DNA of 64,000 nt, taken from NCBI GenBank assembly GCA_025345505.1, contig JANVCC010000020.1, positions 54,302,772-54,366,771 on the forward strand. The letters run 5' to 3'. A program made the position numbers and the translations under genes. The notes beneath the pieces were generated by a model that did no database searches, was not told the DNA's origin, and was given only the letters and a program-made list of their open reading frames with translations. This document shows, one piece after another, positions 46,146 through 58,512 of the stretch (positions are counted from its first letter, which is position 1; each line of letters begins with the position of its first letter). This stretch comes from Todiramphus chloris collaris (Eukaryota; Chordata; Aves; Coraciiformes; Alcedinidae).

Positions 46146-49100
46146 TTAATTATGAGAACCTGGGGGAATATTTTATCATTCTGTAAGACATACTGATCAA
46201 CCTGGTCAAACAATCTACCCTCACAGTCTGGCAGGAGTCCCTTGTTGATATACTCTGGGAGCAGGGAAGACACGCTAACTCTAGAGGATCCAAAGCATGA
46301 TGAGATAAAGGCAACTGGTTTGGTATGATTTGGCTAAACTGTTGCCAAAATCAGAGCTAAAAGCCAAAGCAGCAGTTAAAATATGCAAGCTCCATTTTGA
46401 CATTCCTGCTGCCTCCTATCCTGAGAGCAAAGTCCCTGTTGAGCATCACAGGAGATTGGTTTCTCCTATCCAACACATGTGCATTTGGAAGTCCTCTCTC
46501 TTTTGACCTAACACTTTTCTAAGACCCAACAAAACCCTTTCCTAGAGGAAGCAGGGTTTTTTTAATATGGCAGATTCCTCTTCTGGACATGATTTGTAGA
46601 AGCACAGCTCCCTCCTCAGACAATCAAAATCTATCTTGTCTGCAAAGGCGTTAGGTAGAAGGTCAAGAATATTATCTGAAAGTCGTTGGTAAAAAGAGAA
46701 AGAGAAAAGTGCAACTCAAGAAATGTAAGATGTGGTCAACCTAGGCTGTTACAGACCCATTTATCCATTCCTCCAGCTCAGAAGCAAAGCTTTTTATCAA
46801 AAAGCCCTCATTTCTATGAGGGCCCAGAGATAGTGCATAGCTACAATGCTGAACTGTTAAGAGGTGTGTAGAATGAAATATTACTTAGGCACAGCTACAG
46901 AAATTGCAACAACACTCAGATTTTTGCTTAACTAAAACAAATGGCTGGACCAAGAGGACATGAAGACACTGCAGGTCATTGCTGACTTTGCTTTCTGACC
47001 TCTGAACTCATTGCTATCCCTATCCTTTGAAAGCATAACACTTTGTTTCTGTACTTATTATCTTGCTTCTAGTCTGTGAAGACACACACCTTAAAATGTG
47101 CCCTGAATAAAGAGTCAAAAGTGACAAATTGCAAAGGCTACTCCCTTATCCTGGACGCTGCCCTGACCCTGTGCAACAGCTATGTTTTGTTTTCTGTGAG
47201 ACTGCTGCTTCTTGGCTTCATTAATGTCTTCTCCCCATATTCCTTCATCTCCTGTATTAAATCCCGCTCTCACAGGTACAAAGCAGAGCCCAGCATCATT
47301 TCTGATGTGGAGTCTTCTCCTCTTCCCTAAGACAGGCTCAAGGAGCGTGGCTGACACTTCAGACTCTTTTAATTACTCATGTTTTGAGGAAACTCTAGTT
47401 GAGTTCAACAAGAAACTCTCACATGAGGTTTGAGGATCTTGGTTTGGGATATTTTTGCTGAAGGTAATCTAGCACAGGCTACTCTTAATGGGACAATATT
47501 CCAATCTCACTTGTAGAACAGGTAAATCTCCTGTAGTTGTACAGAACAGAATTAAAATCCATCATTGACATGAACAGAATGTCAGAGGTGACACAGGATC
47601 ACTTTTCTAAGACCCACCACAAGTTTTCCAAATTTAGCAACTAGAGTGAAGCAAATATGGCCTTTCCTCAGGCAGGCAGAGACACAGAAGAAAACCTGAG
47701 TCTTGGAAAAGACAGAAGACTCCTAACATTATGACAAATAGAAGATACTCTTCCAGGAAAAGAAGCACTAAGGGACCTTAAGGCCAGCATTTGATCTGTG
47801 CTAAGAAATATTTGGATATTTTTTATAAGCAGCAAGTTCATTGAGAATCTTCCTTAGAGGTTAAACCTCACAGAAAAGACAAAATAAGGTGACTAAGGAC
47901 TGTTTATGTGAGCAAAGATGTACAGGAAGAAGCCCAGCCAGTGTGTTGATCTTGCATTACAGAAATCAATTAAGCATTAATTATAAATTAAGTTTAAGTG
48001 AAGTGAAGTTTAAGTGAAGTGTGCCTTGCTACAGAGCCAGCAGCCTGATGGACCTGTAGGGCTTCCTGCCACAAACAGCTATGTGTTCCCTGTGCAGTGG
48101 GAAATGCTGAGATTCACTGCCTCTCTGCATCTGGGAACCCCAACCTGTAGGCATGGCAGGGGTATACCGTGTGCAGCAGAGAGGATCTTGAGGAACAGCT
48201 CTCTGGGACCTGCACTAAGGCAGCCCTGAACAGTAGAGGAAGCAGGAGCAATCAACAGTCCTTCTGGGCAGTGCTTGAGTCCTAGTTTTACTAGATTAAA
48301 TTAGCAAATCCCTCCAAGTTGCTCCCATCAGTGAATCTTCCACCCTAGCAAGACCAGAGTGGCAAGATCAAGCTTTGAAACTACCTCCTGTGGTACTGTA
48401 CTCAGAAAGAAGGATGAAAGAAAAGGCCCCAGTGTAGCTTCTGTTTGCTGAGGATGTAGTAAATAGAATGTTGATCAAGAAGTTTCTGCCTTCTCCCCCT
48501 TCCCTGTCATGCAGTTTCTGAAAAAGAGCTTCTCCTGCCCTACTACATCAGTGGACTAAGGTTATTTGTCTCCAGTACTCTGATTATGTACAGCTTAATT
48601 ATATACTGACTAATTGCACTTGCCTTCTTGAATGTCTCCACATAACAGGAGAACTAATTGCTTTTTGCTCATCGGGCTGTGAAGGCAACCAGTTTTCCAC
48701 ACCCCTGCTGGTAGTTCTAGACAAAGGGCTTTCAAAAGAAAAAAAACCCTGAAGAGAAAATCTAAGTTATCCCTCTTTCCATGTCCCAAAGAAGACAAAT
48801 ATACATCTGTGCATGTGTTAATTCTAGGGTCAACTCTTGATGCAGAAGCTTAAATTTACCACCCTGCGAGATTTACCTGCACCCAGAGGGAGAAGCAGCC
48901 TGCCCACAGTTCCTTTTAAGTGATTCATTAAAAGGAATTTGAAGGAATACATAGCTAATCCTGACAGCCATACCTGCTAAAAGCTTGAAGCGGGCAACAC
49001 AAATAAGGGTGTTCTCACTCACTACATGTGAGTCAGATTTGCTGCATTTCCTGGGAATTGACAGCTCTCACCTGAGGTAAGCACTTGCCTCTTCAGCACA

Positions 49101-49597
49101 GCGAAGTGGATGACATACTAGATACAGAAATTTGTGCTGCAACAAAACAAGGAGGACACAGTCTGGTATTACCTCTCTGAGAAGGAACAGTAATGCAGGA
49201 TAGATTAGTAACTAGCTGTGTGATGAGCCTTTACACTAGGGTCAGAAGATATCACTTGTGACATTTCCTTTTCAATGCCTATCTAAAATGGGGACCAGTC
49301 AAGAAATGGAGCATTTCCAAGCAGAGGTCCCTGAGCCAACAGAACCGCAGGTAATGCAATGTAGTCATCTCAGCTGCATATCTTGGTTTGGGAATACTTG
49401 TCATGCCAGTGCACTTATAACTGTGTCTGCTCTCAGCAGACTTTCATACCTTCTTAGATACACTTCTTCAGTTGATAACAGATGGAAAGAGCCACTCTAC
49501 AGGAACAGGCAGGAAAATACCTGCTCAGAGGATCCACACAGATAGATTATGGACCCAACAGAGATCCAAGTTCTGTTGGGAAAATTGACAGGATAAA
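46146..49597. other. No gene recognised
   Basis: Unique sequence. A short direct repeat (AGTTTAAGTGAAGT twice) lies near 47990-48020. Short open frames show no family motif. Confidence 0.45.
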
Positions 49598-49926
49598 CAG
49601 AATCACAGAACTGTCATGGTAGGAAAAGATCTCCAAGATCACTGCATCCAAACATCAACACCTCACCACCCCACTAGAACATGTCCTGAAATGCCTCATC
49701 TGCATGGTTTTTAAATATGTCCAGGGATAGTGATTTAACCACCTCCCTGGGCAGCCTGTTCCAGCACCTGACCACTCTTTCAGTAAATGAATTCTTCCTA
49801 ATATATAATCTAAACCTCCTCTGGTGCAACTTCAGGCCATCTCCTCTAGTCCTGTCATTATTCCCTTGAGAGAAGAGGCTGGCACCCACCTCACTACAAC
49901 CTCCTTTCAGACAGTTGTAGAGAGGA
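49598..49926 (-). mobile_element. CR1 3'-end fragment (CR1-4)
   Basis: The start CAGAATCACAGAACTGTCATGG is the CR1 terminus, and the minus strand encodes the end of ORF2 ([37 protein letters not shown]). It resembles the subfamily of CR1-3 more than the two long copies. Confidence 0.9.
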
Positions 49927-50171
49927 AGGAATTGTCCTTAAGTGAACAGACGGATTTACACTATTGCGTATTTTCTGTTTCAGATACTTATCAAAACCTG
50001 ATGCACAGGCTTTTGTACTGTCTCTATCCAACAGGTAATATTTTGCAGGCCAAGCCATCAGAAAAAAGTGAAAGCTCTGGTGAAGCGCCTTCCTCTTTTT
50101 GGATGATCAGCAGACAACACCTACCTGTGAGAGGAAGCATGCCTTTATGAAACATGAGGTGACCCACAGGT

Positions 50172-50825
50172 TGTCTTGGTTTGAAAGACAGGTGTCTGCC
50201 AAGGGAGGCAGGAGTCCCCCTTGGAATGGAAATGCAATCCCCTCCCCTCCGAATGATTGTAATTTTGAAATTAAGGGGCTTTCAGGCAAAGATCTGAGGA
50301 ACAAGAATAACAGTTCTTTACTAAATATCTATATAACAAGACAAACAAACAACAATAACTACAGCAGTAACAGCAAACAGCTCCAGGAACCCAGTGCCAG
50401 CCTCTCGGGCGGCTCCCGGTGAGCAGGGAGGGCGCGATGGTCTCCCCGCCGCTCCGGAGCCAGCTCAGTCCCCACAGGGCAATGGCCGACGGAAGGCCCG
50501 CGTCACGAACCCCCCTGGGCAGCCGATCCCGGTGTCCAGCAGGATCCTCGGGAGACAGCAGGGGTAGAAGGAAAAGCAGGAAACGCAGCAGGGACGACCT
50601 CTCTCCAAGCTGATCCCGGTGTCCAGTCGGATCCTCGGGAAGCAGCAGGGAGGACAGGAGATGCAGTGGGGATGAGTTCTCTGCACCACGCGGGCAGCCT
50701 CTCCTCACCTCGAATGCAGGGAGCAAAACAAGAGCCCTAGGGCCCCACCCAACCCCCTTTATTCGGCAGGCTGGACCTCTCCCCTTGTGGCCAGGTCCTT
50801 TTGTCTCTCTTAAGTACAGCAATTT
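50172..50825. mobile_element. LTR-like element, GC-rich, orientation unresolved
   Basis: The left edge reads TGTCTTGGTTTGAAAGACAG, which resembles a retroviral LTR terminus of a kind common in bird genomes. The element has an AT-rich block (50300-50380) and a strikingly GC-rich block (50400-50760) unlike its surroundings. On the minus strand AATAAA lies near 50757-50763. No target duplication or matching CA/TG end could be fixed, so the right border and the direction are open. Confidence 0.55.
50521..50694. repeat. Two tandem ~87-bp units inside the GC-rich LTR-like element
   Basis: AGCCGATCCCGGTGTCCAGC begins at 50521 and AGCTGATCCCGGTGTCCAGT at 50608. Both are followed by GGATCCTCGGGA and purine-rich CAGCAGGG segments, so the units are about 87 bp and imperfect. 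Confidence 0.85.
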
Positions 50826-52119
50826 ACCTCCTTAACAAACAAGTATGGAAAAATTCTTTAAAAGAAGAAGGAAAACAGAATAACTCCCCAAAACCCCAAC
50901 AATAGCACACTAAAGGGCAGTCCTGAAAGCAAACTTCTGACTTGCCAAGTGGGGCAAAGAGCTTTTATGCTTAACTTTCCACAACTACTGCAGATAAACA
51001 CGGTTTTAAAATCAGATACAGTGGTGTTTGTGCATTCTCTGGCTTAGCCACTAAACATGAAGGGTGATAGAAAGTTTTTCTTCAACTGAAATGATCCCAT
51101 AACTGTGTTACTAAAAATCAAAAATCTCTAAATGAAGGATATTCCACAAAATTCCCTGAAGAGGCTCTGTTAAAATCTCTTTGGGAAAATGCATTCTGGA
51201 AGACAAAAATTTGATTAAATCTGCATTAAAAAGTATCTGAGCACAGTCCAGATCTGGAGACCATGGATGAGGATACAAGCTGGTTATTGACTAAAATGTC
51301 AACAAGGTTTTGGTTTTATGGCAGCTATCAGCTCTCTGGAAATCAATATTTATAATTTAAATTTTGTATTTTGTGAGTTATCAGTTGAAGTTTAATGTCT
51401 GTTTCTTTCTTTTACTTCTTGGGGGGTGGATTTTTTCACCCCCAATCAGCACAGTTCATTATATATGATGTCAACACCTGCTTGCAGCTGAGCAGAAGGG
51501 AGCAGATTCAAGAGCGCATGTTGTCCCACACCCAAGACAGCAATATTACACCAGTTTAACAACATGGCATGCATAAGATTTCCCCTTCTGGGTTTCAGGG
51601 CACCAAATCCTATTCCCAGCCCTTCATGGACTTTCCTGGGGAAGTTACTGTGCTGCGCGGTGAATATTTTCCATCTGCCAAATGACAGCAATAATGTTTC
51701 CTATTCCCATAGTGAGGTTTGGTGAGTTAATTCATTTAATCCCTTTGATCCCTCTCTTCTGACATTCTTCACCGTCCTCCTTTTGCTACAAGTCAAACTC
51801 ATCCATTACTAATAAAAGAAAAATACAGAGACCTCTTTCCTTGCTCTCATGACTGTATTAACCCAAGAAGTGCATGCAAGCCTCCTCCAGACTTTGTTGC
51901 CCTCCTCATACTCTTACCTCCTTTTCTGTGGTCTTTACTGTGATAAACTGTGAATTGTTTGTTCATCAAACTTTGTACCAATTGCTTAAGCTGGTTTGCT
52001 CTAATAAAAGCACCAAGTCAGGTATGGAAAGGTACCAAATGTATTCTGCTGTACTGGGGACTCGGCCCTCCAGGACATCATCCCTTCTCCTACCGGATAC
52101 AGGCCTGGCTGAGGCCTGA
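50826..52119. other. No gene recognised
   Basis: Possibly the right end of the LTR-like element, then unique sequence. Nothing further supported. Confidence 0.4.
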
Positions 52120-52766
52120 GTTGTAAATGTCATCATAAATCCTAGCCTAGTAGCCTTGTAAACTGTAGCTTGTTTTACATAACTGTAAACCGTGTCTTGT
52201 CTTACATAGTTGTAAGTTGTGTTTTGTCTCCCATAGCCTCGAAAGTTATCAAGGTTCTCCTAAATCCTGTAGCCTGTCTTGTGTAGTTGTGGTCTTTGTA
52301 GATAAGGGAACTAACTCCCAGACAGGAAGATAGGAGACAGGAGATAGGAGAGCCTACCTGCAGATAAGCCAGATCATACCAACCCTCTGGTTCCTGACTC
52401 ATCATTTTGAGACAAAAGGTGAAAAGCACACTGCGAGGAAGACTGGGGGCCTTCCTCCTGAAGACCCCGGCCCACAACCACCAGACACCAATGCGCAAGT
52501 GCCAAAGGGAGGAGACCCCTGATAATGAGTTCCTGGACCTGATTATAATAATCCAACCCCACACAATGAATATGTAGTTAATGCTGTTGAATATGCATGA
52601 TTTAGTGTAATAAATGCCTGCTTACTTGACATCTTTTGCACACCGTTGGCGGAGCTGCGTCTCCCCAGTCGCCCAGCGCTGTTTTGCTTGCTGTCGCTTG
52701 CTTAATAAATTCTTAAATTTTGTATTGGCTGTGACTCACATAAATTCATGAATCTAACTTATAACA
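52120..52766 (+). mobile_element. LTR of a second endogenous retrovirus family (plus orientation)
   Basis: It shares a long block with the inverted copy at 52838-53371: GATAAGGGA, then ACAAAAGGTGAAAAG, GAGGAAGACTG, CTTCCTCC.GAAGACCCC and ATAATGAGTTCC. AATAAATGCCTGC (about 52609-52621) looks like a poly(A) signal region, followed by a GC-rich U5-like piece and a second AATAAA. The likely 3' end is TATAACA at 52766. The 5' end is uncertain; three 27-bp tandem units lie close to it. No coding part and no target duplication were found. Confidence 0.65.
52158..52238 (+). repeat. Three 27-bp tandem repeats in the presumed U3
   Basis: Units start at 52158 (GTAAACTGTAGCTTG), 52185 (GTAAACCGTGTCTTG) and 52212 (GTAAGTTGTGTTTTG), each exactly 27 bp and imperfect. 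Tandem units in U3 often act as enhancers in retroviruses; a role here is inference. Confidence 0.85.
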
Positions 52767-52837
52767 TTTACTTGTGTTACTCTGGGGCCAGGAGCTCAGT
52801 CTTGTTTAACACAAGTGAAGTCTGCTTTGCAGGACTT

Positions 52838-53371
52838 TGAAACAGGGCTTCTCCCTGAGGTGCGGAAAACAAACTCTACAACCCGTAAAAGGTTATAAAG
52901 CAGGTATGTTTATTACGGCGCCGGGTGCAAGGGGGATCATTCCTCCTAACTTGCACACCGAAGTGTCCATCGAGCAGGTATTTATGACATGGAATCATGC
53001 ATATTTAACAGAGTTAGTTACATATTCATGATATGGGGCTGAATTATTATAATTAGTTCCGGGAACTCATTATCATAGGCCTCCTCCCATTGGCGCTTGC
53101 GCAATGCCGTCTGGTGGTCGTGGGCAGGGGTCTTCGGGAGGAAGGCTCTCAGTCTTCCTCGAGGTGTACTTTTCACCTTTTGTCTCAGGATGCAGAGTTG
53201 CGATGAGTCAGAGATCACAAGACTGGGGGGGGGGCTTTTCTTTATTCCTCCCTGTCTTGGTGTAATCTTCCCTTATCTACAAGCCATGCAAGATGAGCTA
53301 AGGCCCATCAAGTTTGTCTCAAGGCCTCAGCATCCTGTCTCCTGTTTATCTCAGGATGCCCCAGGATAACA
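52838..53371 (-). mobile_element. Related LTR in opposite orientation
   Basis: Read on the minus strand it begins near TGTTATCCTGGGG (53371) and passes through the blocks shared with 52120-52766. AATAAACATACCTGC lies near the other end (about 52903-52917). A G-run at 53226-53234 interrupts it. The pair lies tail to tail about 70 bp apart. Divergence between them is substantial, so they are separate insertions of one family or of sister families. Ends are approximate. Confidence 0.65.
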
Positions 53372-53721
53372 ATGGCTGCTCAACTTGCTTTATTATCTTT
53401 CAAGTCACTTCATCCCTTTCTGAGGGAGGATTCAGATCTCTTGCAAGGAGAAGGCATTGCTGCCTGTCTCTGGCTCTGGTTTAGACCACAAAGCTCACAA
53501 CTGACTTTTGTGGGGAAACCAAACACAGTCTGTGAACATTGCCTGGAGAAGGACTCTATAAAAAGCATAGGAGTTGTCTTTTTTGTGTCTCGCCAGCAAT
53601 TAACAGGAAAAGCAGGTAACAATCTGCTTGGAGCGGAGCACTTACAGGCACAGAGAGAAACAGGTCTTCAGGTCGCTGGGGAACTCAAAGCCCAAACCAA
53701 TGAGAGCTAAAGACTATCCAT
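53372..53721. other. No gene recognised
   Basis: A 350-base unique stretch between an LTR and a CR1 tail. Open frames are present but have no recognisable motif. Confidence 0.45.
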
Positions 53722-53825
53722 TTAAATGTAGTTTAGCAGCAGACTAGGTAGAGCTACGTTAGTGATTGGACTCAATGATCTTTAAGGTCTTTTCCAACCT
53801 AAACAAGTCTATGATTCTATGATCC
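53722..53825 (+). mobile_element. CR1 3'-end fragment
   Basis: GGACTCAATGATCTTTAAGGTCTTTTCCAACCTAAAC followed by CTATGATTCTATGAT is the plus-strand CR1 terminus; only its last ~100 bp are kept. Confidence 0.9.
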
Positions 53826-55754
53826 ATGTTAAAAAAGCAAGTGAGCAGGGACTTAAGAGTAACCATTCTGCTTGGAGAAAAAAAGCCCTTCCACATAGCT
53901 TCTACTTTCAGGGACCTAGGGAGTCTGGCACCAAACTCTTTTATTTTTGTAAAGAGTTCACATACAACAACAGACTCAGAGAGGGAAGACCTTCACTTAG
54001 TATCTGCCAGGTAGTTTGCTCCTGAGAAAGACTAAAAGTGAGACATAGCATCCCTCTGAGATTTACACTGCCAAAATAAAAAACATCTAATTGGGCCACA
54101 AATGCCTTATTTGCTCTTATGCCTGAAGCTGACTGGGGCTACGCTCTCTTGAAGATCCACTGTGGCAGAAAATAGAAATTACTGGGGAAAAAAATTATGA
54201 TACACATGGGAAGACAATGTCAAGTAGCTGAGAGAAATGGGTAAATAAAGTCAATTATCAAATGCAGTATGAAAAGACAAAAGCTTCCTCTTATAACTCT
54301 GCTTTTTGTACTAGTCTTATCTAAGACACTGCATACACTGACATTAAATGAAGTTAGATGACATGCTCAGCTCTTTTCAGCAACTGGGCACAGATATTTA
54401 TTTCAGAAATAAAAGGGCCTTGTAATTCATTTGTAAGGCTGTACGTGGTTAATTCTCGATGCCTTGTAAATGCTAATTATGAAAGAAGATGTTAAAGGGT
54501 TCCTTAGGAAATCAATACTTTATTATACAATAATTGCATGTGCAAGCTTAATGTTCTTCATAAGACTTTGAAAGAATGGAAGAGGTTGGAAGACAGATGA
54601 TGCAAATGGTGGCTGCATAACCTGGAAAGTCATCAAGAATTCGAGGCCTAGTAAAATGCCCAGATGTCATTAACATATTTTTAAAAATCCAACACATATT
54701 ATGGAAAGCAATCTACTAGTACATCTATGACACCAGGGCCCAGTGTAAACCTAGACACACTTACAACTGAAATGGTTGTTCCATTATTCGTTCAAGAGCT
54801 TTGATTATTCCTATGCCTGAATGGTTTGTTTCTCTCAGGAACAGCATTTCAGTTCTGTCACCCCTCCTCTTCCCCTGTCTTACTCCACAGTTATTCCAAC
54901 TTTAAACAGAAGAGTCTGTGAGGAGCTACTGTTAGGGTTTAAGCCCTGGAGACAGAATATAGCTGAAAAATCATTCTTCCAAGAATTTCTGGGTCACTGT
55001 CTAATTGATACTAGCATTAGTATGCTTCATATTCATCATGTTCCAACTCCACAGGCAGTACTTACTCTGCACCCATCCATGTTCGCCTGCTCTAGGCAAT
55101 GAGTGGGAACCCAAAACAACGCTACTGTATCAACCTAAGAATGCACCAGCCTCAAGAGTTTTTCAATAGCAAAACAGAGAAAAGGAGACTTTCTTCCATT
55201 GTGGTCAGCAGTGCAGCAGTACATTCCTCTGGTTTTTATTACGCACTTTTAAAAAGAAATATTCCATGTTACTTAGTGCTTATTAATTTACAAAGAAACC
55301 ACAAGTTATTTCCTTACATGATGACTGGTTTTTAATTTTATTTTTTTTTTTTATTCTTACAGGCTATAAAAATCCAGTGACTTCAAAGGAAATGAGTTTA
55401 AGACTCAGTATGTTATAAAAGGAGTCCAGAGCACATTCACAAATAAGATATCTTTTGCTAATAGCAAAGTATTTCACAGGTTGTATTGTAGCTTATACTT
55501 GTTGAGAAAATGAATGGGAAGCGAACAGTGATTCATAAAACAATCTGTACATTTAACACATGATAAAACAAGATACTATTGCACAGAGCCAAAAGGCAGT
55601 GATCATCAAGCTAGTCAAATTAAAACACAGTAGGAGGGGCTGTAATACTGAATTGCTGTAGCCACTCCTAATGATTCATCTTTTCTCCAGTTGGCACATC
55701 CGAAATGCAGTCAGAACATTTAAGGCACACCTCCCAAAAAGCAATGAAAAAATG
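53826..55754. other. No gene recognised
   Basis: AT-rich unique sequence; a T-run lies near 55340-55352. Confidence 0.5.
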
Positions 55755-56197
55755 GACAATATATTCAGTTTAGAGCTGAGGGATCTGAAGGGTCTCTGGG
55801 CTCTTTTTCTCCTCTCTTGGACTGCTTTGCCAGTTTTGCTTGGCTTGGCTCGGGTCCTCTTTCAGTTCCTTCCTTGGAGCATCCAAAGAGGACTCTGTCC
55901 ATTCTGTCTTCGATCTAGTCTGTGTGTTCCTGAACCCGGTACCAGAATCCAGATCCTGAACACAGCTCTCATCTGCTGTGGGGCCCAGTCTGGGACTCCC
56001 TTGGTGCCTGCTCAGCATCAGTGGTGACGGCAATGTGATTACCATCAGGGGTTTGGGTTCGATACTGGTTTTGTATATACTTATATATATTCCATTTTTA
56101 TAATTATTAATTTAATTTTCATTAAAACTGTTCTAGTTTCCTTTTCTAATCTCTAAGTCTCTCTCCCTTATTCCCTTTCTCTTTCCCTTTGGGAAGT
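55755..56197 (+). mobile_element. ERVL-type LTR fragment
   Basis: It matches the middle and later part of the proviral LTR: TAGAGCTGAGGG, GGGTCTCTGGGCTCTT, GGTACCAGAATCCAG, the TATA-like ATATACTTATATATATTCC and AAAACTGTTCTAGTTTCC. Roughly the first 270 bp and the last ~60 bp are missing, and no target duplication is seen. Confidence 0.9.
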
Positions 56198-58512
56198 ATT
56201 TGGAGGAAAGTTTCAATGGGTTTTCTATAGTTTCCCACAGCATCTGGTATGGTTACTCTGGGATGATCTTCTAGGAATTGACTATGCCATCTCAAGGGCT
56301 ACTCTGAAGTGGAAAGGAAGCACAAGAGCAGCTCTCACTAGAGCCATTTGATAGTCAGTACTCAAATGAATGAGTTACAATTTGCCCAGAAGAAAGAGTT
56401 ACTCCACATGAGACCTAATTGGAATGGAGATTAGAAGAGAGGGCTTGATACACTGGGAATGACCATTGCTGCTACCAACACATGAGATATACATCTCAGT
56501 GAGAAAACACACACCTATCATCCATCCTTTGCAGGGCAGGATGGCTTCATCCCAAACATGGAAAAAAGTTAAGAGGGAAGAGAGTTAATAATTGCTTTAT
56601 ATATACACACAGATTCACAGACTGCCCTGAATGTTAAAAAGAATCCTTTGCATTCCTTAAAAGTTCAGAGTACCTTACTAAACACATCATCTAAATGAGG
56701 AATCAAAGCAATGATTTTCTCTTACTTTCTTGTGGGTTTTTTGAGCCTTTGGGGTTTGTGCTTCCAGGTTCTTTCCAAAGCTTTGAGACCTCATGATTTA
56801 ATAAAAGATAAGATTGTCACGTAACATCTTGGTTTCAGAAGCTTGAGCTTTAATAAAATACTACTACTGCCAGGCTAATAAAAGGATTGTACTAGTTGTC
56901 CCCTCTCAAATTTGGTACAAACACAACCTGTTGAGTGATTAGCAGATGCCTCAGACAGGAATTTGGGGAGTGCTCCTTTGCTATGAAGTCTCTTCCATTA
57001 CACTTTTCATAAGAACAGCCCTTCAACTTATTATTATCTGCTTTCTGTCATTTGTTTGTTTTGGGTGGCTTTTTGTCACAATTTTACCGCCAAGACTGTC
57101 ATCTCAAATTTGGCTGAAACCATAGCTTTTTGTGAAATAAGCTTTCCAAGCATATTAGAAGAGCCAACATAGTCCTCTTACTTAAAGCACAAATTCCAGA
57201 GGAAAAAGTTGTTTTGGAACAAATAGAGACTTCTGCAGTGGTTTCAGCTGAAGCACTGGAGAACTTGGATGTTGAGCTGATTATAGACAAAAACAAAACC
57301 CACTTCAACACCATGTTGAAAAGTAAACACCAGGGGAGTGGCAGTGGAAGAAAGGAGCAAAAGAAAAAGCTAACAGCATTCTAATTTTTCCTGATGTCTC
57401 AATTTAAAGCTTTTTATAAATAACACATTTTTAAAGATTCACTTTTCTTCACTGATGTCTAAGTCTCCAGAAAGTTTTCTGACATACTACAGAGTTTTCC
57501 TTTGTGATAAAGTAGTAGTGCAAAAACATCTGCCCCTAATGTTTTGGTTTTTTAAGTAGACTTAAAAGTATCATCATCCTCATTCCATAGGTGAGGAAAT
57601 AGCTTAGGTCACTAACCAGTCAATAGTGCAGGCTCAAGGCTCTCTCTCCCCTCCACCCCACTTTTCAGGAACAGGAATTACAAAAAATTTCCAAATGAAA
57701 AATGCTATTTTTCCTTTTAAGTTCTGTCCTTAATATCTCACCCAGAGATCACCAATTCCACACTCTGATATATCTGAGAAAGGGGAGTGGGACCTAAATT
57801 GAATTAGCGAGCAGCAGCTCATATCAGTAATGAGTGCATGTAACCACTAAAAATACACTTTCCTTCTGGAAGTATGGTTGCTGAGGCTCTACTTGATTTT
57901 TAATTTTTTTTTCCTGCTTGATGTAGTTGGGCATATGTCAACTCATAAACATCCAGGCAGACTCTGTGCATCTTTGCTGAGCAGAAATTTACCACCACCA
58001 GTTTTCTCCTACCTTTATTTTTTACCAGTGCTGCAAAAAGTCTGAGATGGAACACTCTGCTCCCTGCCTTGATCAGAGTTAAAAGGGATCTCATACCTAG
58101 GGGATTCTCCTGCTGCAATGTGCCTTTTTATTGTCAGGATTAACATAAAAGGCATATTAAGTTCATGGAGCTTTGACCCTACAGTAGATACTTTGCAGAA
58201 TCTTCATCTTCCACTCTCATCAGCTTTCCAGTCCAAACAACGAAAGAAAGGAGTGAGAGGTAATAAGGACAAGTTTGCTTCTGACAATGATGCTGCCAAC
58301 CCTCAAATTAATATTGTGTTCTCCCAACAGCTTGGGCTTCCTTGTCAAGTAGTTGTCCTTTGTTCAAAGAAATGAGCCTTTTGCTCTTTCCTGTCTAGCC
58401 TGTTGAATCAGAATGTTCCTCTCCCCTTTCTAACAGCACATGGAGGAGCTCACAGTATTTACACAGCAGAGCTCACTGGCATGAGGAGACCACATGTGCT
58501 TATAATATCTAC
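56198..58512. other. No gene recognised
   Basis: Unique AT-rich sequence; no supported gene or repeat. Confidence 0.5.

Noticed and set aside
50271-50822. A 183-codon minus-strand open frame, Leu/Pro/Gly-rich
   Set aside because: It lies inside the GC-rich LTR-like block, where stops are rare by composition. No domain is visible and the 87-bp duplication explains its internal repetition.
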